From Capitella teleta (taxonomy: Eukaryota; Annelida; Polychaeta; Capitellidae), in NCBI GenBank assembly GCA_000328365.1, contig KB304598.1:135854-199853 (forward strand): a stretch of 64,000 bases of DNA, given 5' to 3'. The first letter of the stretch is position 1; each line of letters opens with the position of its first letter. The position numbers and the translations under genes are program-made. Of the stretch, positions 11,912 to 24,348 are shown in pieces. The notes beneath the pieces are model-generated. The model saw only the letters and a list, made by a program, of their open reading frames with translations. It made no database searches and was not told the DNA's origin.

Positions 11912-12194
11912 ATACGATCTAGTATTTGAACAAGCATCATAGAAATTTACGATTATAGTTTTCGCCAATCTATTCAACTTTGACCTACACAAAGCATTTG
12001 AATGAATAGACCATGTATTTTTTTTTAATTCATAGTTAAAGGGTGATATATCAGTATTAAGAGAGGTGTCGGTAGGGTTTTTCTCTGTATTTAATATTGA
12101 TGTTTTAAAACAAGCAATTCTGTGATACTTTGCTTCATGTTGACGGACTTTGACCTTTTATTCGAATCACTTTTGATGTCGTGCACATTTCAGC

Positions 12195-12200
12195 AATAAA
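12195..12200 (+). terminator. Poly(A) signal, C17orf98 orthologue
   Basis: AATAAA 284 bases after the stop codon at 11,909-11,911. Confidence 0.55.
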
Positions 12201-14080
12201 AAAAGAAGACTTTTTCGAAATAAATTACTTGCGATCTTTTGGAGGATGCCTTCAGCGGTAAGCATATATATGATCCATTGGAATTAATAATAATAATTAA
12301 TTATAATAATTAATAATTAAATATATGCGGTCGCCGAGTGCTGCAAAAATGTGTCGTACCCATTGTAAATCACCTGATTCACAAACAAGTCTTTGCTGTC
12401 TTTCCGGATCAGGATTTTGGATTTAAAAATTTTAAATAATTGTCACAGCCACCAAATTGAGATGAGAGACTGACCCAGAGGTCACGATCTAATAGGACTT
12501 CATCCTCAAGTGAGAGGGTTGGCCAGCCGCCTCTGCTATGGACCATAATTATTAATTTCTCGTCTTCTCCGCGCATGCGCAGATCGTGCGTACCCTTTAA
12601 AGCTCTGGCAAAAATATCGAGCATAACAAACCTGCATCTATGAGCAGTCATCGGAATAATAGTCGACATTGACATTTAAGTCGAATCTAAGCTGCGTTGT
12701 TTCAAAAACACTGTTTTGGCTGTGAAGCAATGATATGAGACGCTGTTATGCCGACTTCAGCTATTACTTCCGGGGGTCATAGCAGAACGGCCTACTTGCA
12801 TCGATGGATGCGAGGATTGTGATCCTTTCGTGCCCATTTATTATAGCGCTTAAGTGGTGATTTGAAATCATAGCGCCCAATCGCGTCCATTGTTATTCAA
12901 TTTCCTCACGTTCACGGCATCGGTGAATAGCCACATGGCTATGCGCAATTGTCATCAGACAACATCATCTTCATGAAGGAAGGAATTATTATTATTTGGT
13001 ACCAATAATAATAAACACAAAATGAAATGGGAGGATGCCAATGACATGTAAGTCCCAATTTTTAGATACACGTTTAATAATTTTATTTGATTCTGTTTGC
13101 CAACAGCAGTAAAGACACATGTAGAAAAAAACAAAAAAAAAAACAAAAAAAAAACAAACAAACAAACAAACAAACAAAAGAAGATAATGAAGAGAAAACA
13201 TAATTTATAACATGAACTTGTAGCAATTTATGGAGGTGTGTTTTTTAATGGATAACGAACATGAATGACTAATGGAGATGCTGGTGCGACTCCATATGGT
13301 GCAGCCTTGGAAGATTGGGGAGTGCTGGGAAGGTTGAAGTGAGTAAAGGGGAAGTTGAAAAGAGTCAGGTGAAGAGTAATGAGTTATGAATGATATAAGT
13401 GAAGAGTGTGTGGGTGGACATATGATGTTAAGTTCATTGATAAGAGGACCGGGTAGGGTTCTAGGTAGGGAGTTTTTGATATTGTGACAGGATATTTTTT
13501 GAAGTCTTTACGAGACATGATAGGTGGGTTTGTGATGCTGAGCCTAACACTTCTGAGCAATTATTTGTGTGGTTGAATAACCATAACGTAATATTAGGTT
13601 TGGGTTTTTTTTAAAGATAGATTTTGACGCTAATTTGGATGATTGCACCGAGAAATTTAGAGAATTCGTGCATAATATTTATAAGAGACTACAATCTCCA
13701 AGTCATTAGCCTCCACGCATGAATTTCGAAAATGCGTTATGATAGCAATTTTGGCACATATGCGCGTACACGGAAGAGGTCTTTCATTCTAATAAAATGT
13801 ATCCCAGTATCAAAATGATATTTTCCACGCAATGCCTATAAAAAAGCATAAAAGAGAACACCTCTGTTCCTGTTTGGCATCCATTCTAATTTTGAAGCAA
13901 CTTAAATGTGGGTTTTCCATTCAAGTCACCCAACCATAGTACCTCATAGGGTGTTGTGGTAGACCTAGTTAGTAATTCATAGGCACAGCAACCGACTTTA
14001 AATGACGTCATCAGCTAAGATTCATTCACTTGCTATACTATACTATAGTTGTGTTTATTCAAGCCGAGTCAATAATCGTT
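12201..14080. other. Intergenic DNA without recognised genes
   Basis: I see no supported exon here. The stretch contains AT-rich low-complexity DNA near 12,285-12,320 and a (CAAA)n/poly(A) tract at about 13,128-13,180. Confidence 0.5.
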
Positions 14081-14088
14081 GTTTGGGT

Positions 14089-14096
14089 TATATAAA
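14089..14096 (+). promoter_or_regulatory. TATA box of the CTLD-vWA-WSC receptor gene
   Basis: TATATAAAGG followed by a GC-rich stretch, about 115 bases before the start codon at 14,210. The spacing fits transcription starting near 14,120 with a 5' UTR of about 90 bases. A TATA promoter suggests inducible or tissue-restricted expression, which is inference. Confidence 0.6.
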
Positions 14097-14209
14097 GGCC
14101 GCCCTAACCCCGCGGTAGATCGATTGCTTCTTTGATCGATTGATTGTATTCCTCTCAACTTGACGACAGAAGCACATGGTTTTCTTCCTCTTGGACGGTG
14201 TCAGCAAAA

Positions 14210-17200
14210 ATGAGAGTTTCACTAACCACTGCGCTGTTGCTGTTCACTTTGACTGAAGGTTAGTGGCTGGTCAAGTGCATCATTGTAGCAATGGGGATGA
14301 TTGTTTTCGTGTCAATCCATGTCTTACACACAAAATGGTAAGCTTTCTCTTGGTGACGTCATTCGCGATCCGAATGATTGGTCCCAGGAGAATGAATCTG
14401 TTTTTATGTTTTGACAATGCCTCACAGCACTTTCTGTCTATATCTGTAATCATAATTATGGGGTAAGGAATATCGATATGCACGTGTTTGTCGATATAGG
14501 GCCTATAATCCTAACGATATACACACCTAATTGCATAATAATATTAGGCCAGGTAAAACAAAAACTGTGATTCAAAGTCTTAAACTTAAAGAGGTACCTG
14601 AATCGAAATTTCAGAGAATTAATTCTGCACTGATAAGTAATTCATTTAGAAAAAATTGAAAACTAATTTTGTTCTTCATAGCGAAATAACACTAAATACG
14701 TTTAGAAACATTATAATTCAATTTTTTTAAAACATATTTCAGCACAGAAAATAAAATGCAACAAACGAGCGAATGGCTACTGCTATCTGCTGCGAACTGA
14801 TTCCCAACAGAGTTGGACGGAGGCCCAGAACAGCTGCTTCTCTTTCGGAGGCGTGTTGGCTTCAGTCCGGAACGAGGCAACAGAGGACGTCCTCTTACAG
14901 ATCCTCCAGGAAAACAACATCAACTACGGATCCGTGTGGGTGGGAGGGAAAATGGAAAACCCACTGGAGCTGACGGGAGACCCAGAAGGAAGATGGAGGT
15001 GGTTGCCAGGTGAGAAGGTTTTGTGATTAATTATCACAATAAATATTCTGCGGAATAGGCTTATCATTTTGAGTATTACTGTTCATACAAATGCATCAAT
15101 AACGGCTTGCATGCATTGCTTTAATACATACATGCACAATGTAGTAATCGCTAATGTGACTGATATCTTATTTCAGATCCTAGCACTGAAGACGAGATTG
15201 TTCCAACAGGTGAGATTGAAGCTTTTGTTGTGTTATACAATACAGGAATCGCGATTGCCTCTGAATATTGATTAGGCAATACAGGGTTATCTGGCATTAA
15301 GATTGTCCGCATTCTTTTAGACAGTTCAATATTGCCTAACACTATGCTAATCTTAAGCAATATCCACTCAATTCTAGACACCCTTTGCACGCATCTGACA
15401 ATAGTCACACAAAGGTCTCGAAATCTCCACTCACCCATTTGCACCTAAAATTCCTCTTTTGGCCAGTCGGACATCTTCTCCTTTTATATCTTTATATTAC
15501 ACTGAACTAATCGCAATTGCTGTTTTAGCCTGTGGCGCTGACTTCCCTACCCTTCGAAGGAAGTTGGATGAACCTGCACCGATTGACCTGACCATCCTTG
15601 TGGATGGATCCGGGTCACTTGAAGCGTACTTCACTGAGGTCAAGACGTTTGTAAAGAACGTCACTGACCTATTTACAGTGAGTGTGTCCATTTCATTCAA
15701 ATCTGATCTCAGAAGTCACTATATTTTGATATAAATGGATCGTCTGTTTGTTTATATTTCTCAATCTTATTGTAAACTTTAGCAAATAATATATATAGAC
15801 TATTATTGGTGACTTTTTAATGGGCTTCAGACAAGGTTTATGGTGTCAGTAAGCTGTAGCAACAATATTTGACGAACTCTGCAACCAGGAGATTTATATA
15901 AAATAACCATAGTCCATTGAACACTCAGGGGAATTGACTGAACAGGGCCATTGACGTGTTTAAAAATTCGAGAGTAGCAAAAGTCGGTCAATCCAGTCAA
16001 TATATCTATCACATACAAAAGTCACACGCAGAGGTCACAGAATAAATCTTTACTTTTATTTGACCAGATCGGTGAGAATGACACACGAGTGTCAGTTGTG
16101 TTGTTCGGAAATTCCGCTGAAGTCCAGTTCTACCTGAATGACCACTACACGAAAGAGGACGTCCACAATGCCATCGACAACATCCAACATCGAGAGGAAA
16201 ACACAAACATCTGCGCTGCTCTGAATGTCCTGAGAAAAGATGTCTTGACCCTAGAGAAAGGCGACCGACCCAGTGTTCCTAATATGGTCATCGTCTTCTC
16301 GGATGGTGTGTCTACTTTGAAAAAGGACAAGACTATACCCGAGGCTGTCAAAGGTAAAGCAATTAATATAACTTAGGTTTGACTTTCTCAATTATTTCAT
16401 AGAATTCATAATCAGAAGTAGAGTAGACTTAATATTAATCGTGTGTGATATTAGATTTATTTATACATTAGTAACCATGAATACATTCACCGATCGAAAT
16501 TTAGAATATTCAATTCTTTAAGCCTCAAATTCAAGCCTTGTGTCTTCTTCTTTTTTCAGCCCAGGACGAAGGCAACTCGCTCTTTGTCGTTGGAGTCACA
16601 AGCGCCATCGATCTCGATGAGATTGTCGGAATGACATCGCCACCGAAGCAACAAGATTTCAACTATTGGTTGCTTCCGACATTCGATGATCTTCAGGCTA
16701 AGAGTTTTCTTCATAAACTGAGGAACAGCATTTGTTACTTTCAGCGCAGAAAGCTCAGTAAGTACTATAACTATAAAGTACTTTGAGTACTATAAATACC
16801 TCTTTATGCTGAGAACTTCGTCTTGAGACACTTCGATCTGTGCTCACTCAATCTGCTCCTCTTCTTGGACATCCGATCATTTCTTTATCGATGCATCCTC
16901 AATTCCAGTACTCTTTGTGTGTGTTCGTATTCTCCTTCTGGCATGTTTGACCTTTGACCTTTGCCAACGTGCACATATCGGGTATTATAACGCAATTTAA
17001 ATTACAATCAAGTTAATTTATTCGTGAAAGAGATATCAGGAAATGTCTATACTAGTACTTCATATCTACTAAATATGTACAATGTACATGTATAGTAGCT
17101 TCTGAAAAATAAAGTTTAGCTACCTCAATTCATTTAATTTTAACCTCACCAATATTTCTCCTTAGTTTTGGACCTGCACACTCTTCAGAACCAAGGCTGC

Positions 17201-20200
17201 TACAATGACCTAGGATCCTACCGTGACCTTCGTGATGAGGTGACCTTGAGTGGAGACGTGACCCCACCCAACTGCATCGCTGCTTGTAGGAACGCGGGAT
17301 ATACGTTTGCAGGGGTCCAGGTGAGAGCACTGCTATATAATATATATTATATTGCAATACAATTAAGCTCAAATAAGATCATTGATGGGATCATTTTATT
17401 CGCCAATTTTGAAAATTTATGGAAAAAAAAAAAATAAAAAAAATAGAAAAGTGATTTCACAGAGAAACCGGAGCAGCTGAACACGAAACTCACCCTTAGA
17501 ATTATGATGTGTATGATGATGTATAATCACATATCACACAGACCCCGGATTCCTGCTACTGCGGTTTCGAGTTCGGCGTCCATGGTATTGCTGATAGATG
17601 CACGACGAAATGTACAGATGACGACGATTACGTGTGTGGAGGACCGAATAAAATGGTGGTATATCGAGCTGATGGTGAGAAATGTCCGATGCGATTGATC
17701 AAAGATTGAGCTAAGTGGCCTTTAGGGGGACTCTTTGGTGAATGGAGCATTTCGGGATCAACGTCACAACCAGACAACAATGCGTTTGACGAATACTGCG
17801 CAGTTCTTGAGGGAAGTACAGCGACACTAAGTGATGAAGCTTGTTCTACATCACACAAAGCCATGTGCAAATTACGTGAGCATCTTTTTTTTCTCGATAC
17901 CGACAGAAATTTAATCCTTCTTGTCCGTTTGCTTTGAGTAATTTTGACCAAAATAAAGTATGTACATTTTATAAGTTTTTAGTGTACATCCTATTAATGG
18001 AACAAAGCTCTTTTCAAAGCACTTCAGATCCTTGATACAACAATTTTCCAGCTGAAGACATAGTGATCGCCATTGTATTTTGTTGAGAATTGATGGATGG
18101 CAGAATAAGTTTAAACAGGTCATAACGAGCTTGACTGTGGGACCTGCCTGTCCAAAGCCCCGAAATCACAGAGTCCACTTAGATTTAACAACTACAGGGT
18201 TTAGTCACTGTAATAATCAGTATCAGTCATTACCTATAATTACCTATAACTACATCATTCTTTCGCAGCTTCATGCAACCCAACTCAAAGACAGAATGGC
18301 GAATTCATTGAATTGTCAGACGGATGCCTCTTCGTGAGCACTGGATCCTTCGACTGGTACTCAGCTCGCCAGGTAAAGGGATCTGCATGACCTCCTCATG
18401 ACCTATGGTGGAGCATGTGCATACATGTATTATAATTTCGAGACATTTTGAGACCAAATTTTTGACACAAACACATGAAAAAAGTCATAGACGACAGTGT
18501 TTTAACACGGGATCCAGGGGTCTCAGAAATTATAATTTTACGTACATGTATATGCTGAACAACAAAAGAAACGCAACGCTTGAAAACCTTGTGATTGCCG
18601 ACGATGGGAGAATCCAAGTGTCATACTAAATATACCTTCATATTCTAAAATTATTCTGGAGCATTAATTTTTAAATTTCGTTGAAATCGATTGAGAGTAA
18701 AACGAACACGACTCAATTAAACAGATGTGGGGTCTCTTTATGTTTTCACAACGCCAGAAAATACAAAGAAATGAAACAAAGACAGGCGTCAGTATCGCGT
18801 GTGTCCACCTCTGGCACTGGTGGATGCACTGCATCTTGCACGCATACCCTGGATGAGTACCCGGATCTCCATTCGGAGGATGGCTCCCCACTCTTCCCTC
18901 AGAATGCGCGTCAAAGCTTGTCAATTTCTAGATCTCAGGGCTGCCACTCGCTTTCCTTGGTTGTCTCACATATATGTTCAATCTCATGTCAGGCGAATGT
19001 TGGATCCACTCAATTAGCGGGATTTCGTCTTAAGCCAGAAAGTTTCTTGTGCGAATCGCGACGTGCGCACGGGAGTTGTCCTGCCGGTAGATCTGCAGCT
19101 CCGAATGAGTAAATGAAAGAAATGAAATAATGAAAGGAACCAACTATTCATTCCTCATATCCATGCGTGGTTTGTACACTGTGACCTGTTTGGTTACACT
19201 TTCTCGGAAATGCGCGGTGTCATTGAATTGCATTGAATTTGTTAACATGGAGTAGATAAACTACTTTTGACTCACTCTGTATATACAACAGTTCTATTAT
19301 ACAATATATTTTCCAGGTCTGTTACTCAATGGAAGGAGATCTTATGACATTGGGGAATAGAGGTCTTTCTGATAGGGTATCCTCGATTATTTCATCCAAC
19401 GCACAAGTCCCCGATGAGGCGTATTGGGTCGGCTTGTACAGAAGAATGTTCTACTGGGCTGATGGTAAGACCATAGAAGTACTAGAATGACCGTGCCATG
19501 TTAAAGCCCCCATTCGCAGTAGCTTGAAATTTAAGGGGACAATTATAGGCTACTAGTATTTATAGCATAAAGCAAGTCAAGTTTTCATCGAGCTGCTCGG
19601 CGATGTCCCCTTAAATCTGGTTTCAATTCTATCCGATCACGTGACCCCTATATAAGCATTCTAGTTTCTCCTTTATGTTTCGATGGTAAGACCATTCTCG
19701 CAAAGTTCGCACGGCAATTTTTTGGGTCTTGTTCTGTGTCATAAAACCGATCAAAATGGAAACAGTGTTCCTTTGTTGTCTACATCTACAGTTCCTGCAA
19801 CCGGAACTCGTTTTCCTTCTTCTGGACAACCAACTTTGTATTCACAATCGTGTTTGTTTTCTCAGAAACCAGCTGGACATTGTTGAAGTACGCTAACTTT
19901 GGCGACGGTGAACCGGATCTTTCAAAAGGAGAGTGTTTGACATTGAACGGAGATGATGGGAAATGGTACGCGACGAATTGCGACAATTCATTATATTACA
20001 TTTGTCAATTTGGTAAGTTGATAAATGCAGTAAGATGCTACAATGTACATTTCACTTGGATGATACAAATGTTTATGTGAATAAGATGTATATATCGTAG
20101 TCTCAAGCCTCTCGTACATCTGCCTTGTGTGGCTACAGATGCAAATCTTTGTCTAACAAAATTTAAGGCATGAGTTTCGGTACTGACACAGTTCACCATT

Positions 20201-23200
20201 AGTATATATATCCTGTAGTCCAGTTTCCATGTATAATTGTATATAATGTGGTGCTAATCTATGATTTGCAGAGACCTTTCAGAGTGACCTTCCACCAGGT
20301 AAACCTGCCTTGTTCGATACATTTCTCTGCCTTAAGCTTTGTTTCGTCTGCATATGTACATTGAAGGATTTAAAGAGGACCTCTGTTCATATCGGAACCT
20401 TTTTAGATCGATTCTTTGGGCTTTTGTGAGTGATGAGAGGCCATTTTTGAAAAATTTGGCAAACTGTGAATGATATTCAAATTAAAATACAATACGAATT
20501 TTCTGCTCAGTCAAAATAGCTTGAAACGAGATGAGTGCGAGATTTCTTTTATGCGAGCTGCTGAAGGATCTGCTCACTCGACGGCTCCCATTGTTAACAA
20601 TGGGAGAATTACTTTCTTTGCGTCATCACAGTCTGAAATCGACAGCGAGAAGAAAGCGAAATTTAAACCTCTCAAACTCGATGTATTTAGGAATTAGCCC
20701 ACAGCAAGCGTATTGTCTGAAACTACGGCAGTCAAAAGCCGTATTTGTCTTTTGGGATGCATTCTCTATCACCCGTTACTAGTTCAAAATAACCAGAGGT
20801 CCTCTTTAATATTTTATTTTACACGTGAGAGGGTCTTGTTCACGATTTTTTCCAAGAAGAAGATCCGTATTAGGTTCACTTCTGGTCATGCTAGTATATT
20901 CATGTACATCTCCTCATTTTGTCCTTAGTCTACCTTTTTCCCAATTTCTTATTATTTTTCACTTTAAAGTTGTTGTTTTTTTTTGCTTTCTCAGTACTGT
21001 AATGCTATTTCCACGTATTTTTGTCAACAAATTTAAATTTTCAATGCATGTATGTATCCTCGATTTGAAAATTAAAATTTACTTCTGGAGTAAACACGAC
21101 GCGGTTTTGCATATGTTAAATTATATGACATCAGTTGAGTTTATCTAACTACTTTATTTAATGCGTGACTTTTTCTTAACAGAAGAAACCACCACGTATG
21201 ACCTTCCTGAAACCACTGCAGTCAGTGAGTATACCAACCACTAGATAGCCTCCTAATTAGCGAGCTTTGCAATTAAAACAATATTAAATAATATTAAAAG
21301 TATCTCTCACAACATTGATAAAATCGTTAATATTGTTGATGCTCGATCATAGCATCATCAATAATGCAGACAACAACGATACAATCCATGCTGAATACAC
21401 AAAAAAAAAAAAGGTTTTATCTCTGCATACGTCTCATCCTAAGCTTCTAAAACGCATGTGTCAAATGTTAAAAGTTCACAACGTAATTAAAATAATAAAT
21501 ACACATATAACGAAATGCATTACATAATAAAACCAAATCTAAGATACACTATGCAACATGTAAGTTTATGGTAAGAGTCAATGCATTAATTTCAACATTT
21601 GAGGCTGAAGCCTTCCATTGCAGCGCAAATTATTATTATAATAATAAAGTTTTTGTTTGGCACACAGTCTATGATATCATTTGTGATGCCATAGCATAAT
21701 AGTCTGGGTCCCTTTGCCGCAGGCAAAACGTGCAGAAGTTTTTTTTTTTTTTCTTTTTTTTTTTTTTTTGCAAATGGTGGATCCTGGTCTCTTTAGTTCA
21801 AGTCCTAAAGATCTAAATTAATTCTCCCCAGAATTTTATTTTTGTGGGGGTCAAATATTGATTTTCCCATAATATGACAAGAGGTATAACGCCACACCAA
21901 ATAATTTACATATACATGTAATTGTGTATGCCCACCTTTTATGACCATTTATGAAGATATCATCAGCCGTGACATGAAGTCAACTCTGTTTGTAGGTGGG
22001 ACATTAGAACCGGGATCTGCAGGCGCCTCGACCAATGAGAGCAGCGATGATTGGAATATTATCTATATAGGTTAGTAGGTCACGCTGTGTCTGGGAACCT
22101 TAATGATGCCATTGCTGTGTTGTCCAATATCAACAGTTTAATAAAACGTGGAATGTCCCTTTCTAAAATGTTGCGATTATATTTTTCCAACTTGTAAGCT
22201 TGCATTTTTTCATTACTTTATTTACCATGGATGTTTGAAAATTTGTTCAGAGTGAACAGCGGTTAGCTGCAGTTCAGTGTCTTCGTATTTTTTATGAAAT
22301 TGGATGGAATGGTCCTGATTCAATTTAATAATACCATAGATTATACATATACATGACCTTAATTGACCTACGAGGTCAAAGGTCGACATACACGAACTGA
22401 TACCTAACAGCGATGGAAAATGAAATAATGACCCCGATGCTCTCGAATAATGACACGGGGAAAATGCCTAACCATGAAGAGGGGCAAAACATGTTTCACG
22501 ATATGTATTGCATTGAGGCTGAGGTATGGAATTAACGGCAGGAAACATGATTGATCTGCTCAGCCAATAATTGATTCACCTTTCGATATTTCCAGTGCTG
22601 ATTTGCATAGTCTGTTTCCTTGTTCTTGCCGCCATCATTTTTGCTGTTTTGTTCGCACGATACAAGATGAAGAGCAGAGGAAGGTGAGATTAAAATCAGA
22701 TTCTTATTCCAACGATCTCCCTCATAGCTCACAGGAATCCCTTCTGTAATATCAAAACATGACTCTTGTTTTTGGTGGATGCGAGGCAAACTTTGCAATT
22801 TTAAATCAATTAGCCAATGATCGAAAACTTGAAATGAATTCTGACTTTGGCGTAAAAAGAGTCCAGCGATTATATTGTCTAAGTGACAGCCTAATTTAAG
22901 AAATGCTGATGGCCTAACTCTCTCAATGATCAAAGTTAACAATTAAAGTTTTGGCCTGATAAACAGACAGCTGCATGAGCTCACTTTGTTGCACCAAAGT
23001 GTGGGATAATAAAACAGGAATGAATTCGGGTTTCGGTCCACACCCAACTAAATATGATATTCACCGTTTCAGTGGAGCTGGATACGTAGCTGGCGGTCAT
23101 AAAGTAGCTCCTGTTGAGAAAGTTCGGGCGTACGACGCTAGAGGGAGCGCCGCAAACCCCGGAACAGGAGACATATATGCTGACCCCTTTGATGGCTACA

Positions 23201-23532
23201 GCGACTCAAATAGCGGAAGTAAGTCAATTCATATCATTCATTATCACCGCTCATCTCTTCTTTTTAGATTTCTTGGTCTACAATAATTATTGAGACTGCT
23301 TTTGTTTGTTCGGCACATTGACCAAGATTGACTTCCAGTTGTTTTTTTATCTGTTATACATTACATATTCGATTGTTGATGTTGATATTTGTTCGTCTCC
23401 ACAGAAGATACCGATGTTTTATTTATCACTTTTTATTATTGTATTTCATGCTATTCATATTTTTTACCTCGTCAATTTCAACTAACATTAATTTGTATTC
23501 GAACTAACACATTGTTTTGTTCAATGTTTTGA
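14210..23532 (+). CDS. Type I membrane receptor: split CTLD with vWA-WSC insert, second CTLD, TM, cytoplasmic tail
   Basis: Coding exons: 14210-14258, 14743-15009, 15177-15209, 15529-15677, 16068-16353, 16560-16757, 17166-17320, 17542-17674, 17726-17875, 18269-18372, 19317-19464, 19866-20012, 20272-20298, 21183-21224, 21996-22070, 22596-22683, 22971-23218 and probably 23405-23532 (about 808 aa). Order: signal peptide (MRVSLTTALLLFTL); N-half of a CTLD (CYLL, then WTEAQNSC, VWVGG, WRWLPG); a short linker exon; vWA with the metal site DGSGS plus a downstream Thr and FSDG; WSC (GCYNDLG, PPNCIAACRNAGY, CYCGFEFG); C-half of a CTLD (QPDNNAFDEYC, MCKL); a complete CTLD (DGCLFVS to YYICQF); a Thr/Ser stalk; a TM helix (VLICIVCFLVLAAIIFAVLF) followed by basic residues; and a tail of about 85-125 residues. 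These domains bind carbohydrate or protein ligands in other proteins, so an adhesion or immune-recognition role is likely but inferred. The last exon is uncertain: without it the frame stops at 23,286. Confidence 0.85.
18552..19106 (-). mobile_element. Tc1-like transposase fragment with 3' terminal region
   Basis: On the minus strand, 19,080-18,790 encodes the C-terminal half of a Tc1-family transposase: QDNSRAHVAIRTRNFLA, then PLIEWIQHSPDM and a decayed helical tail ending near TRY. It is followed at about 18,552-18,590 by a terminal-repeat-like sequence containing AAAAGAAACGCAACGC. The N-terminal DNA-binding half is missing and several in-frame stops are present. It lies in an intron between the start and middle of the second CTLD. 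Confidence 0.65.
19530..19615. mobile_element. Very short MITE-like palindromic element
   Basis: The ends TTTAAGGGGACA and TGTCCCCTTAAA are perfect inverted 12-mers, 86 bp apart overall. No coding capacity. It lies in an intron of the receptor gene. Its TTAA-containing termini recall the larger TTAA elements in the window. Confidence 0.55.
20370..20809. mobile_element. TTAA-type MITE, second family
   Basis: A 440-bp element bounded by TTAAAGAGGACCTCTG and its exact complement CAGAGGTCCTCTTTAA. Near the centre (about 20,584-20,605) is a perfect palindrome containing CCATTGTTAACAATGG. It lies in the stalk-region intron of the receptor gene. Only one copy is seen in this window. Confidence 0.75.
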
Positions 23533-23708
23533 CATCTAAACATATAAATGTATTTGTTATTGTTAAAAAGCTTTCAATCCGAATTTTTAAAATATACATG
23601 TACACCCAAATGCAACAACAGTTAAATGAAAAAGATTCAAACATTCTTTGCCATCCCGGCGGCCCACGTGAAGCACCGCTCAAAACATACTAGGTATTAA
23701 TATGTATT

Positions 23709-23714
23709 AATAAA
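23709..23714 (+). terminator. Candidate poly(A) signal, receptor gene
   Basis: AATAAA about 180 bases after the stop at 23,530-23,532, or about 420 after the alternative stop at 23,286. Confidence 0.4.
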
Positions 23715-23999
23715 CAAAATGCTCGAGTTCTCGAATGTAATTATAAGTCTAATTACTATAATTACCCAATCTTGAGATGTCACTTTAATTTCGGTGAGAA
23801 TCCTTTACACAACTTAAGATGCCACTCATCATCAATGAAAAGTGTCAATTAAAAATCTTAAGCTGCCACTCGAATAATATTTAAACCCCTTATCTAAGTA
23901 CACAGCTCTAATTAGAATTAAGAACTATCGTGATATACTGAATTGTACCGGCAGCTCAAGGGTAGAGAGGAAAACATGTTTGCTTCTCATCTTCAGCGC

Positions 24000-24180
24000 C
24001 AGGGCAACCGGTTCATTACAGCATCTGCAAAGATGCCCATTAAATGTATCCTGGGAGTTAACCTACAATCCATTGTCTAACGAGCAGATGACGCCACAGC
24101 ACCAGTCGAAGCGGCCAACTGGGTGTTACACAACGCCTACAGTCTTAAGCATAAGGAAGCGTTCTTCGTACGTTGTATGA
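24000..24180 (+). repeat. Dispersed repeat shared with 61.45-61.53 kb
   Basis: The segment around 24,075-24,140 (ATTGTCTAACG, GACGCCACAGC, GCGGCCAACTGG, GTTACACAA) matches the reverse complement of about 61,455-61,520 with small indels. This indicates an interspersed repeat whose full consensus is not recoverable from two partial copies. Confidence 0.5.
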
Positions 24181-24342
24181 CAGACAGCAAGCTCTGAATA
24201 CAAAGTAACATGTCTTAAATTTAAAACCACGTTTGAGGCTCGGTACGCATATGACACGACTTAAGATCAGAATTTAAAAATCTTAAAATACCACTTGAAT
24301 TATTTCTTCAAAAAAAGTAAGCAAAATCGCAAATTAAATCCA

Positions 24343-24348
24343 TTTATT
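24343..24348 (-). terminator. Candidate poly(A) signal, FBXL gene
   Basis: AATAAA on the minus strand about 1.26 kb past the stop codon at 25,607-25,609. The intervening DNA has no ORF or known repeat and would form a long 3' UTR. Confidence 0.35.

Noticed and set aside
23220-23286. Read-through ending of the receptor gene without the last splice
   Set aside because: The GTAAGT donor at 23,219 is strong and an acceptor in matching phase exists at 23,404. It is kept only as an alternative ending.
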